Assembly (NCBI GenBank): GCA_965221445.1 | Contig: CBDCSF010000013.1 | Coordinates: 1,488,001 to 1,552,000 of the forward strand | Reading direction: 5' to 3' | DNA from: MPNP01 sp965221445 | GTDB lineage: Bacteria; Pseudomonadota; Alphaproteobacteria; Rhodobacterales; Rhodobacteraceae | Length of the DNA: 64,000 nt | Part shown: positions 1-7,857 of the stretch, one piece after another | Position numbering within the stretch: position 1 is the stretch's first letter | How the letters are laid out: each line of letters opens with the position of its first letter | Position numbers and translations under genes: made by a program | Notes under the pieces: model-generated | Seen by the model: only the letters and a program-made list of their open reading frames with translations | Databases searched by the model: none | What the model was told of the DNA's origin: nothing

Positions 1-42
1 CATCTCAACCTCTGTGAGGTTGAGAGTCATTGTTCGTTTCAT
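1..42 (-). CDS. Partial small protein, N-terminus only (possible ribbon-helix-helix regulator)
   Basis: Fourteen codons are visible, reading leftward off the window edge (MKRTMTLNLTEVEM). The ATG at 42 is preceded on the minus strand by a strong GGAGG ribosome-binding site four bases upstream, so a real gene start is likely. The MTLNLTEVEM stretch resembles the start of small ribbon-helix-helix DNA-binding proteins, but too little is present to assign a family. Confidence 0.35.
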   Translation of the reverse strand, partial: MKRTMTLNLTEVEM

Positions 43-192
43 ACCCCCTCCAATTTTACACTTAATTCATAGAAAAAAATGAAGAATTGTCAAGTGTAAA
101 ATAAATTTATTTTTTAGCTATTTAATACTTGTAAAATCATTTATAAATAGCCAACTTGTTGAATCGCAAAATTTTAAAAGTGCAATCATCTG

Positions 193-543
193 GTGATCAA
201 ATCCGTGAACAACCGTAAAAAAAATTCAGGAAAAAGAGCTCAACAAGTGGCAGATATCGTAGTGCAATTTCTGATCAATGTAATTGAGATGAGTATCCAA
301 CTGAGTACCACACAACGAATTCACAATAGAAAAATATCATGGAGTTTTAGTACCGAAAACAGAGTTCATTATTTTGTGATTCTACGAAATGTTATGGTGA
401 TGGCGCGTAAATTGGGGTTGAATACTTTGGATATTCTGGAATCAGATGCCTCCAATTTGTTAGTAAATCTCAAACTCGCGGACCTCCTACCAGACTCGTA
501 TCAATTTTACCAACAAATTAACAAACTCTTAACCAACAATTAA
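193..543 (+). CDS. Hypothetical protein, 116 aa
   Basis: A GTG-started open frame with a basic N-terminus and a central, probably helical region. I recognise no family. There is no signal peptide, membrane segment or clear motif, and no good ribosome-binding site before the GTG. It lies alone between a leftward gene start and the porin gene. It may be real because the composition is protein-like, but it could be a chance frame. Confidence 0.35.
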   Translation: MIKSVNNRKKNSGKRAQQVADIVVQFLINVIEMSIQLSTTQRIHNRKISWSFSTENRVHYFVILRNVMVMARKLGLNTLDILESDASNLLVNLKLADLLPDSYQFYQQINKLLTNN

Positions 544-571
544 CTAGTTCAATTGGAGAAACCGCATAAAT

Positions 572-580
572 CCCCCCCCC
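572..580. repeat. C9 homopolymer tract upstream of the porin gene
   Basis: Nine consecutive C residues sit about 75 bases before the porin start codon. Long G/C runs are unusual in AT-rich intergenic DNA, and in surface-protein genes they can vary in length by slippage. A promoter spacing or 5' leader role is inference. Confidence 0.6.
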
Positions 581-655
581 GAGACTACCTGAGTAGTTAC
601 TATTTTTGTTCGCCCATTATGGAATTTATATTATCAAGGATAAACGAGGAAGAAA

Positions 656-1921
656 ATGAAAAAATTTATTGTATACCTATCATCTTTTGCCCTTGCTGGT
701 TCAGTGGCTTATGCTATGAATGAAGCAGTTGACGAAGAAATGATGATGGAAGCCCCCGCCCCCTCAGTATCATTAACTGGGGAAGCCGAATTAGGCTTTA
801 AGAATGTGGATAAGGATTCAGAGCCAGATGCTGAATCAATGCATCTAATCAGAAAGTATCAAGTTAACTTTAGTTCTCAAGGGACTACTGATGGTGGTTT
901 AGTATTTGGTGCTGGTATCTCCATTGAAGATGAACATGAAGGCAATGCAAACAAAGTTAATGGTTCCAATGTCTATATTGGTGGTGCTGATGGTTCATGG
1001 AAACTTAAACTGGGTGGCAATGACCCTGGTATAGAACAAGCAGGTGGTATTGGTGTTGCTGATGGTCATTTTGATGGTGGCGATAGTGCAGATATTGGAC
1101 TTGAAGGAGCCTTCGGTGCAACTTCCTACCGATTAACTGTAGCCGACCCACAGGCAAAAAACAATTCTTCGGGCGATGGTGATTGGTCATTAGGTGCCAG
1201 TCATTCATCAGGTGATATAAATGTTGGCTTTGGTATGGATTCTGAAAAGGGTATTGCCCTTGCCTTGGGTTCAACCTTCTCAGGTGTAGGTGTTGATGTT
1301 TATTATTCACAATCAGAGGAAAGTACACCAAGTCTAATGTCTGGTGCTAGGGGTTTTGATAGGAACCCTGATCCTGATAAGGATGACAAAGGCGGTGTTT
1401 TTGCACAAGCTAGAACAACCCCAGCAGCTGGTGATACTGCTGCTGTAAAAAGAGAATTTGTTGCGGCTGCTGATGTATTACTAGACAATTACAATTTAGG
1501 TGCAATTGAAAACAAAGGCATAGGTGCCAAGGTTTCGATGTCTGCTGGTGAAGGTGCTTCTTTTTCTGTAGCCTATTCTACATATAAAACTGATCAGAAT
1601 ACAGCTGCATCAGGTTGGATTGATGGTGCTGATGCATTAGCAACAGGAGATCAAGTGGCTGCAAATGCAATTACCGCAACAATGGAAAGTGAAGCCAAAG
1701 AAATTGAAATTGGTTTCACCTATGATTTGGGCGGTGGTGCTTCCTTCAACGCAAGTATTACGAAGACGGATACAGAAGATACTTACACCTTAAAACCTGC
1801 CACATCTGCTGCCGAGAGTACGTTTAATACTGCTAGCAATGGTACTGATGACGAACCACAATCTATTATGAAGTCTGATGACACAACCACATTGGAAGCA
1901 ACATTAGCATTTACCTTCTAA
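656..1921 (+). CDS. Outer-membrane porin, general diffusion type
   Basis: A 421-residue protein with a Sec signal peptide (residues 1-20, cleaved after AYA) and a mature part rich in Gly, Ser, Thr, Asp and Glu with few Cys, as in beta-barrel porins of Alphaproteobacteria. The last residue is Phe within TLAFTF, the usual C-terminal signal for insertion by the BAM complex. An acidic stretch directly follows the signal peptide. The ATG has an AGGAAG site just upstream, and a stem-loop with a T-run lies 23 bases after the stop, so the gene is probably monocistronic. It is expected to form passive channels for small hydrophilic solutes. Substrate preference cannot be read from sequence. Confidence 0.8.
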   Translation: MKKFIVYLSSFALAGSVAYAMNEAVDEEMMMEAPAPSVSLTGEAELGFKNVDKDSEPDAESMHLIRKYQVNFSSQGTTDGGLVFGAGISIEDEHEGNANKVNGSNVYIGGADGSWKLKLGGNDPGIEQAGGIGVADGHFDGGDSADIGLEGAFGATSYRLTVADPQAKNNSSGDGDWSLGASHSSGDINVGFGMDSEKGIALALGSTFSGVGVDVYYSQSEESTPSLMSGARGFDRNPDPDKDDKGGVFAQARTTPAAGDTAAVKREFVAAADVLLDNYNLGAIENKGIGAKVSMSAGEGASFSVAYSTYKTDQNTAASGWIDGADALATGDQVAANAITATMESEAKEIEIGFTYDLGGGASFNASITKTDTEDTYTLKPATSAAESTFNTASNGTDDEPQSIMKSDDTTTLEATLAFTF

Positions 1922-1943
1922 TTTTGGTTATCTAAAAGAATTT

Positions 1944-1971
1944 AAAGGGGCGGTTTCTATCGCCCTTTTTT
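1944..1971 (+). terminator. Rho-independent terminator of the porin gene
   Basis: A GC-rich hairpin (AAAGGGGCG pairing with CGCCC plus the T-run, one bulged G) with an 8-base loop is followed by six Ts, 23 bases after the porin stop. Confidence 0.75.
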
Positions 1972-2073
1972 GTTTGGGAGATTCTTGTAACTGTTGTATG
2001 GGATTCCTATTTTATTGTTAGTTATTATTAAACAATCTAAAGGAAAAATATGTCAATAGAAGAACATTTAAAT

Positions 2074-2090
2074 CAGTAATTCCCGTTAAA
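2074..2090. repeat. Left terminal inverted repeat of the higB-disrupting IS
   Basis: Matches the right terminus (3624-3640, opposite strand) at 16 of 17 positions. The single difference is T/C at the 13th base. Confidence 0.8.
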
Positions 2091-2239
2091 TATTGTCTTT
2101 TTGCAGATTAGCACAATTTTCAATGACCTCAAATAAAGTGCCACGCTCCACCGAACGGTTTATCCCGCCTTTTTTTCTTTTGGCTTGTGTCCCTCACCCT
2201 GAAGACCAACAGTAACACACTCGGTTACATGGCTTTGTG

Positions 2240-3479
2240 TTAAGGGTCCTCAAGCAAGGTTTCACCTGCCATGATCTTCCGTGGTTCCGATAACAATCGA
2301 TAGAAGACGTCCCAACTGTTGATGGTTATCGTACGGAACAGCGAGACCATCGCTGACCAGAGATATTTTTTGCGTATCTGTTTTTGTAAAGCTTGCCTGA
2401 ACATACCACAGCAGTGCTCGGTAACCATATGCCGATAAAGGCATATCATTTTCGATGCGCCAGCGCGTTCTTCCGGCCCGCATCACGGCCATCATATTTG
2501 TGCTCTCAAGTGTAAGATCACTCACCCAGGACCATCTTCGTTTCTGACCTGTGGGAGAGGTCTCGGTATAAAGGAGAACATTCACCTCAAGGTCCATGTT
2601 GCTCTCATTGAGGGGAACCTTGTTGAGCCAGGTGAAGTGATGGGTGATGGTCTTGTTCTTCTCATATGTCTGGCGGGTGAGAGACCGGGTTAAGGGGCTG
2701 GTCACAACCCAGTTGAAGAGGACTTTGTGATCACCGGGTTTGGCTCCCAGGATAAAACGAAGATTATGGCTTTTCAACTGAGTGATGGTCGGGGCATTGG
2801 AAGCGAGACCGTCAGCCAGGACAATGGTCTTGAGATGGGGATGATCCTCACGGAAGGATGTGATAAAGCGTTTCATCGCCTTGCGTTCACAGTTGTTTTT
2901 GGTGCTGCCATCCCTGTTGTCAATCATCTCCGGGGCCAGAGGAAAAACAGTCTTGATGGTAGGATGAACGAGGGCACCCCCCAGCATCTGATGATAATAG
3001 GTGGTCGTGCCATCTCTGTGGTGCTTGGTGCAGCATGAGGCACATTTGACCCTTTTCGAACTGAAATAACCTGTCCCGTCAATGGAGAGGAGATAATGAC
3101 CGAGAGAGGTGAAATGCTCCAGTCCCTTGCCTCGTTGAAGATTGGTGAAGACACCCTGAAAAGCATCTCTTAGAGATCTCGGGTCAATGACATCCAGCCG
3201 TTGACGCAAACAACTGTCGGAAGGTGTCTTGGCAACCTTGAAGAGGTGCTTCAAATTGTGAACAATAGCCGGATTGGGGTGTTCACCACGGGTCTCGTTG
3301 TCAAATTCCAGAAGGGAAGGATATTTGAGGGAGAACATGGCCAGTCCAGACATCAGACAGTCTGAAAGGGAAAAAGCCCGATGAGAGGTTGGATCGGGAA
3401 CAGTATCGAAAACCTTGCGGACGGTGGAGAGAAGACCCGGCATGGACACATGCCGACGGAGAACGTTTCGGGACATCAT
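2240..3479 (-). pseudogene. IS4-superfamily DDE transposase, frameshifted and internally deleted
   Basis: Reading leftward from ATG 3479, the protein has an RNase H-like DDE layout: first Asp in LLSIDGTGYFSSK, second Asp in IVLADGLASNAP, and the Glu in RTRWRIEND. Directly after IEND (near 2430) the frame is lost. The expected C-terminus (TEHCCGMFRQALQ, then RKKYLWSAMVSLF and WDVFYRLL) continues in another frame down to 2240. The roughly 30-40 residues that normally separate these parts are missing, so a deletion removed coding DNA and shifted the frame. The long leftward frame that continues to 2262 is therefore not the native C-terminus. The element is probably immobile unless helped in trans. 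Confidence 0.75.
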
Positions 3480-3623
3480 ACTGCTCTTTTGGTTATTAAA
3501 AAGTTAATTATTGCTTTGGTAAATAACCGCATTTTGCAAAATTGGTAAAAACTTGGGGAAAGGGACTTGCGAAAAATATATTCCCTCAACGACGTAAACC
3601 CCCTGTTTATAGGGAAATTAAAT

Positions 3624-3640
3624 TTTAGCGGGAATTACTG
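3624..3640. repeat. Right terminal inverted repeat of the higB-disrupting IS
   Basis: Inverted copy of 2074-2090. It ends exactly where the higB C-terminal reading frame begins. Confidence 0.8.
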
Positions 3641-3900
3641 ATCTCAAGGCTCTTTGGGAAACAGGTAAGTCGAAGATTGATGTCAGGATGCACGCACGCA
3701 TTCTTCGTAGGCTTGATATGCTGGATGCTGCATCTCACATGGAAGACTTGAATTTACCTAGTTTTGACTTTCATGCACTTAAAGGCAGCAAACCGACAAG
3801 ATACACTGTTCATGTAAACGGTCCTTGGTGTGTTACGTTTGAGTTTAATGATGGCGATGCTTATATGCTGAATTTTGAACAATACCACTAGGAGGTAACA

Positions 3901-4200
3901 ATGCACCGAGATCATAATCGCTGCCCGACACACCCTGGTGCACTTCTTCGCGAAGACGTGCTACCAGCGGTCAAGAAATCGAAAACCGAAATATCTCAGC
4001 TACTCGGTATTTCTCGTCAACATCTGCATGATATTTTAGCAGAACGGAAGCCGGTTAGTCCTGAAGTCGCTGTTCGCCTCGGTAAGCTCTTCGGTAATGG
4101 AGCTGGCCTTTGGATCAGGATGCAAGGTGCTTACGATGAATGGCAGGTCACAAAGACGGTTAATGTTTCAAATATTCCAACACTACTCACTGCCGAATGA
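3901..4200 (+). CDS. higA: HigA family antitoxin, XRE-type regulator
   Basis: A 99-residue protein beginning with the HigA hallmark HPGALLREDVLPA (residues 11-23), followed by an XRE helix-turn-helix: ISQLLGISRQHLHDILAERKP. It would bind the HigB toxin and repress its own operon. The start has a perfect AGGAGG site and lies 9 bases after the higB stop, the usual toxin-first order. The gene is intact although its toxin and native upstream promoter are separated by an IS, so transcription may now depend on the IS or an internal promoter. Confidence 0.9.
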   Translation: MHRDHNRCPTHPGALLREDVLPAVKKSKTEISQLLGISRQHLHDILAERKPVSPEVAVRLGKLFGNGAGLWIRMQGAYDEWQVTKTVNVSNIPTLLTAE

Positions 4201-4310
4201 GTAAATTAAAACACCGTTGGTTACACACTCGGTTCTCTATACTCCTCTGACTGTGGGATGTAAAAAATCGCATAATGATTTGCACTTTGATTCCATGTCT
4301 CTTGTTCACT

Positions 4311-5795
4311 TTAAACCGTGTTGGTTAAAGTTCTTAAGACAGCTTTTTTCCAATTGGTCAGGCTTTTGGCTCTTTCCGAAGGATCCATTTTCGAGTGGAA
4401 ACTTTTTGCAAGTGACCATTTATCTCCAATCTCATCAAGCGAGGAAAATAAACCCGATTGAAGTCCAGCCAAATAGGCAGCACCCAATGCCGTTGTTTCA
4501 GGTACCTCTGGAACTTCTACTGAAGTATCAAGAAAATCGGCAACCTTTTGCATCGTGTAATCACTTTCTGTCATACCGCCATCAACTCTAAGCGCAACAT
4601 TTGTTAACCTGGGATAATCCATATTCATTGCTTCCCAAAGATCAACGGTCTGAAAAGCAACACTGCTTAATGCTGCCCTTGATAATTCCTTCGGTCCGGT
4701 ATTCCTCGTTATTCCGAATATTGCGCCCCGACATTCTGAATCCCAATATGGTGCCCCTAAACCGGTAAAAGCAGGAACTACAACAATTTCCTGCTGTGGA
4801 TCAGCATTTTCTGCAAGAGCTTGGGTTTCACCAGCATTTTTAATTATCTGCAAACCATCCCTAAGCCACTGAACTACTGCCCCAGCAATAAAAATAGAGC
4901 CTTCAAGGGCATAACAAGTCTTGCCATCAATTTTATATGCTATTGTTGTTAAAAGCCTGTTTTGGGAGGGTACTAGAACGTCCCCTGTGTTAAGTAAAGC
5001 AAAACAACCGGTACCATAAGTTGCTTTTAACATCCCTGGTTTGAAACAGGCCTGTCCTACAGTGGCTGCCTGTTGATCACCAGCTACCCCCCTGATTGGT
5101 AGCTGTAAACCGAAATGCTTTTCTTCGGTAGTCCCAAATTCCGAGGTACATTCCCTGACTTCTGGCAACATACTTTGAGGTATATCAAAGAGATCAAGAA
5201 GATCTTGGTCCCATTGCTCTTCCGTAATGTTAAATAACATTGTTCTGGACGCATTTGTTATGTCGGTTATATGTTTCTGTCCTCCAGTTAGGTTCCAGAT
5301 CAGGAATGTATCAACTGTACCAAAAAGTAAATCCCCTGCTTTGGCTTTTTCGAAGGCACCATCTACATTTTGCAATATCCATCTTATCTTGGTTGCTGAA
5401 AAATAAGGGTCGAGCAGGAGACCAGTTTTCCGTGTTATTTCTGGTTCTAATCGCTTTTCCTTTAATCCAGAACAGTACTCCGATGTCCTTCTATCCTGCC
5501 AAACAATAGCGTTGTAAATTGGTTGGGATGTATGCCTGTCCCATATCAGTGTGGTTTCCCTTTGATTGGTTATTCCCACACTCAGTAAACTGGATTTTGC
5601 CTGTCCCTTGAGGACATTTCGGCAGGTTGTAATAGTAGTTTCCCAAATATCCGCCGGATCATGCTCTACCCAACCTGAATTTGGATAATGTTGTTGAAAC
5701 TCTTTCTGGGATGTGGATACAGGATTAAAATCCTTATCAAACAATATTGCTCTTGATGAAGTTGTTCCCTGATCAATTGCCAGTATGTACGACAT
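4311..5795 (-). CDS. glpK: Glycerol kinase
   Basis: A 494-residue FGGY-family kinase, close to the usual 500. It phosphorylates glycerol to sn-glycerol 3-phosphate with ATP in the cytoplasm. Visible motifs: N-terminal phosphate-binding AIDQGTTSSRAILFD (residues 5-19), QRETTLIWD and NAIVWQDRR of the substrate pocket, GVAGDQQAA, TYGTGCF, and the C-terminal DGGMTESDYTMQ with ETTALGAAYLAG. It is convergent with higA. No glpF, glpD or glpR gene is nearby, so it appears to stand alone. It is read from an ATG with an AAAAGGG site upstream. Confidence 0.95.
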   Translation of the reverse strand: MSYILAIDQGTTSSRAILFDKDFNPVSTSQKEFQQHYPNSGWVEHDPADIWETTITTCRNVLKGQAKSSLLSVGITNQRETTLIWDRHTSQPIYNAIVWQDRRTSEYCSGLKEKRLEPEITRKTGLLLDPYFSATKIRWILQNVDGAFEKAKAGDLLFGTVDTFLIWNLTGGQKHITDITNASRTMLFNITEEQWDQDLLDLFDIPQSMLPEVRECTSEFGTTEEKHFGLQLPIRGVAGDQQAATVGQACFKPGMLKATYGTGCFALLNTGDVLVPSQNRLLTTIAYKIDGKTCYALEGSIFIAGAVVQWLRDGLQIIKNAGETQALAENADPQQEIVVVPAFTGLGAPYWDSECRGAIFGITRNTGPKELSRAALSSVAFQTVDLWEAMNMDYPRLTNVALRVDGGMTESDYTMQKVADFLDTSVEVPEVPETTALGAAYLAGLQSGLFSSLDEIGDKWSLAKSFHSKMDPSERAKSLTNWKKAVLRTLTNTV

Positions 5796-6123
5796 AAATA
5801 AAGCCCTTTTTTGCTCGTAAACGAATAGTTGGTGAATCCAAAATTCATTTAGGTATCGACCAAACCAGGATTATGCCCAAAATTATCTTCTTGACAATGA
5901 GTTTTGAACAGGAAATGGACATTATTTTACATTCTGATAAGGGGCATAACCATAAATGATTATCAAATTATTTTCGATAATCCATGATAAATAGATCATA
6001 TTCTTGAAATATGATTTAATATTCATATATTAAAATTATAGATTTCATATCATAAATTAGGTTTATGATTAAAAACTCATCAGTATTTTATTGTTAATTA
6101 TATCAAGATAGTTTGGGAATAAA
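5796..6123. promoter_or_regulatory. glpK-hipB divergent intergenic region with four palindromes
   Basis: This AT-rich 328-base region holds perfect inverted repeats: GATTATC/GATAATC spaced 11 (5958-5982), ATGAT/ATCAT spaced 6 (5984-5999), CATATT/AATATG spaced 5 (5997-6013) and ATCATAAA/TTTATGAT spaced 5 (6049-6069). HipB antitoxins bind tandem palindromes in front of hipBA, so these are candidate operators. Which ones are bound is not known. Confidence 0.5.
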
Positions 6124-6387
6124 ATGAAGCATTTGGTTAGAACGAAATGGGATTTGGGTAACTCAATAAGGGAAATCCGACTAAAAAGAAAAATGACGCA
6201 AATCGAACTTGCTAAATTAAGTGGAGTTTGGCAGGAAACTATTTCCAAAATAGAAACGGGTACCGCCAATCCAAGAATGGGTACTATATTATGTATATTA
6301 GCGGCCCTAGACCTCGAATGGTCCTTAAGTAAACGTCATATAGGTTCCCTGGAAGAATGGGAGGATATTTTTAATAATGGGGCGTAA
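6124..6387 (+). CDS. hipB: HipB-type XRE antitoxin
   Basis: An 87-residue DNA-binding protein. Residues about 12-67 form an XRE helix-turn-helix: IREIRLKRKMTQIELAKLSG, then WQETISKIETGTANPRMGTI. Its stop codon overlaps the start of the following hipA by 11 bases, the standard antitoxin-first hipBA arrangement with coupled translation. It should repress its own promoter through the palindromes upstream and neutralise HipA by complex formation. It ends shortly after the HTH, without the C-terminal Trp tail of E. coli HipB. Confidence 0.85.
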   Translation: MKHLVRTKWDLGNSIREIRLKRKMTQIELAKLSGVWQETISKIETGTANPRMGTILCILAALDLEWSLSKRHIGSLEEWEDIFNNGA

Positions 6388-7690
6388 ACGTTCTTTCGTA
6401 CCCCTGGATGTCTATTTCAACAATATCCTCGTGGGTAAACTCGAACGAGAGTTTGGCGGAACACTGGGGTTTACCTATTACCAAGACTGGTTAGACAGTA
6501 CTCTTCGATTTCCTATCTCTTTATCACTTCCTCTTTCGGTAAAACGATACAGGGGTATACCCGTTAATGCTTATTTTGATAATCTTCTGCCCGATGACGT
6601 GTTTGCCAGGGAAAAAATCGCAAGGAAAGTAGATGCGCAAGGAAAAGATACTTTTTGCCTCCTCTCCAAAATTGGTAGGGACTGTATTGGAGGTCTCCAA
6701 TTCCTCAATGAGGGTCAAACTCCTGATTCAACAAACGACTTGAATGCCGAAAAAGTCACTGAAGAACAAATTGAATCAATTTTAAATATTTTGAAATTTA
6801 ATCCTCTCGGTATAAGCGACGAGGATCAGGGTTTTAGATTTTCTGTACCCGGTGTCCAGGAAAAAACCGCATTGCTGTTCAAAGACAATAACTGGTATAA
6901 ACCCTCAGGTACAACACCTTCAACCCACATAATCAAACCTGAAACCGAATTACTAAACTTAAACAAGGAATCATCGAAAAGTGTTGAAAATGAATTTTTT
7001 TGCTTAAAGCTTTTAAAGAACTTTGGGTTGATTACTTCAAAGGCAATTATGGCAAGATTTGGGGATATAAACGCCCTTGTAGTTGAACGTTTTGATCGAA
7101 AATGGACAAAAGAGGGTCATGTACTCCGGTTGCATCAGGAAGATTTCTGTCAGGCGCTTTCTGTTGCTTCAAGTTTAAAGTACCAAAGTGATGGCGGACC
7201 TGGAATAAATGATATTCTTGAATGTCTTAAAGGAAGTGAAGATTTTGCTCAAGACCAGTTTGATTTATTTAAAGCCAACATTCTATTTTGGCTGATTGGG
7301 GCTTCAGATGGTCATGCTAAAAATTTTAGTATACTGTTTCTACCAGGTGGTAGATTCCGATTAGCACCCATTTATGATGTGCTAACAGCCCAACCTTATT
7401 TTGATACATCCAAAATGCGTCAACGTGATTTCCGTTTGGCTATGAGCCTTGGAAATAGAAATCATTACAGAATAGTAAATATTCATGGACACCATTTTTT
7501 ACAAACAGGAAAAAAAGCAAATTATCCATCCGAGTCAATCAAGAAAATCTTTGAAGAGATACTTTCAATTCAAAATACAGCGATAGAAAGCACAATAAAC
7601 TCGCTGCCGGCGAATTTTCCTATGGAAATTGTGGAATCAGTTAGTGATGCGATTAAACAGAGGGTTGGGTTGTTGGAAAAGGAAATTTAG
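6377..7690 (+). CDS. hipA: HipA-family serine/threonine kinase toxin
   Basis: A full-length 437-residue HipA. The N-terminal couple_hipA domain ends in KIGRDCIGGLQFL (residues 98-110). The kinase core has VPGVQEKTALLF (157-168) just after Ser156, the likely autophosphorylation loop, STHIIKP, VVERFDR, the catalytic loop ASDGHAKNFSIL with Asp311, and the metal-binding APIYDVL with Asp334. In E. coli, HipA phosphorylates glutamyl-tRNA synthetase and induces dormancy; the target here is unknown. It overlaps hipB. All catalytic motifs are present, so it appears active. Confidence 0.9.
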   Translation: MGRKRSFVPLDVYFNNILVGKLEREFGGTLGFTYYQDWLDSTLRFPISLSLPLSVKRYRGIPVNAYFDNLLPDDVFAREKIARKVDAQGKDTFCLLSKIGRDCIGGLQFLNEGQTPDSTNDLNAEKVTEEQIESILNILKFNPLGISDEDQGFRFSVPGVQEKTALLFKDNNWYKPSGTTPSTHIIKPETELLNLNKESSKSVENEFFCLKLLKNFGLITSKAIMARFGDINALVVERFDRKWTKEGHVLRLHQEDFCQALSVASSLKYQSDGGPGINDILECLKGSEDFAQDQFDLFKANILFWLIGASDGHAKNFSILFLPGGRFRLAPIYDVLTAQPYFDTSKMRQRDFRLAMSLGNRNHYRIVNIHGHHFLQTGKKANYPSESIKKIFEEILSIQNTAIESTINSLPANFPMEIVESVSDAIKQRVGLLEKEI

Positions 7691-7857
7691 CAAATTATCC
7701 AATTATTTTGGGCTATGTTAGTAGCAGATATCTCTTTTGCTCAGATTTAGATCATAAACTGAAGACTTTTCGCAATTGCCTCCTGAACAAAATAGTATAT
7801 TATTCCAACAAAACTTCTTTACAAAGAAGAAAGCAACGTTACTGGGAGACTAATGCA

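Larger units (their letters stand above)
2074..3640 (-). mobile_element. IS element (about 1.57 kb) inserted in higB, degenerate
   Basis: The ends are inverted repeats: CAGTAATTCCCGTTAAA at 2074 and, read inward from 3640 on the other strand, CAGTAATTCCCGCTAAA (16 of 17 match). An AT dinucleotide occurs on both outer sides (2072-2073 and 3641-3642), and counting one copy restores the higB frame. It carries one leftward transposase gene that has lost its C-terminal frame. No longer target duplication is visible, so the true edge could be 2074 or 2072. Confidence 0.8.
2050..3891 (+). pseudogene. higB: higB toxin gene split by an IS element
   Basis: The right part (3643-3891) encodes a typical HigB/RelE-fold C-terminus: HARILRRLDMLDAA, then LNLPSFDFHALKG, then the NFEQYH end. 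In the same frame upstream to the IS edge it reads LKALWETGKSKID. Left of the IS, an ATG at 2050 with an AAAGGA site encodes MSIEEHLN up to the other IS edge. Joining 2050-2073 to 3643-3891 gives one 273-base frame of 90 codons plus stop, the normal HigB size of about 92 residues. HigB is a ribosome-dependent mRNA endonuclease, and the toxin is presumably inactive here. An internal ATG at 3688 could still express a 67-residue fragment that lacks the N-terminal strand and helix. Identity as HigB is supported by the adjacent higA gene. Confidence 0.75.

Noticed and set aside
1005..1331. Leftward open frame inside the porin gene
   Set aside because: Low-complexity His/Gln-rich product, antisense to a well-supported porin.
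2727..3038. Rightward open frame within the first IS
   Set aside because: Antisense to the transposase; no supporting signals.
2218..4236. Repeated ACACACTCGGTT near 2218 and 4224, possible direct repeat flanking the IS/higBA region
   Set aside because: Only 12 bases match, and the left copy lies inside the IS ends defined by the inverted repeats, so it does not mark an element boundary.
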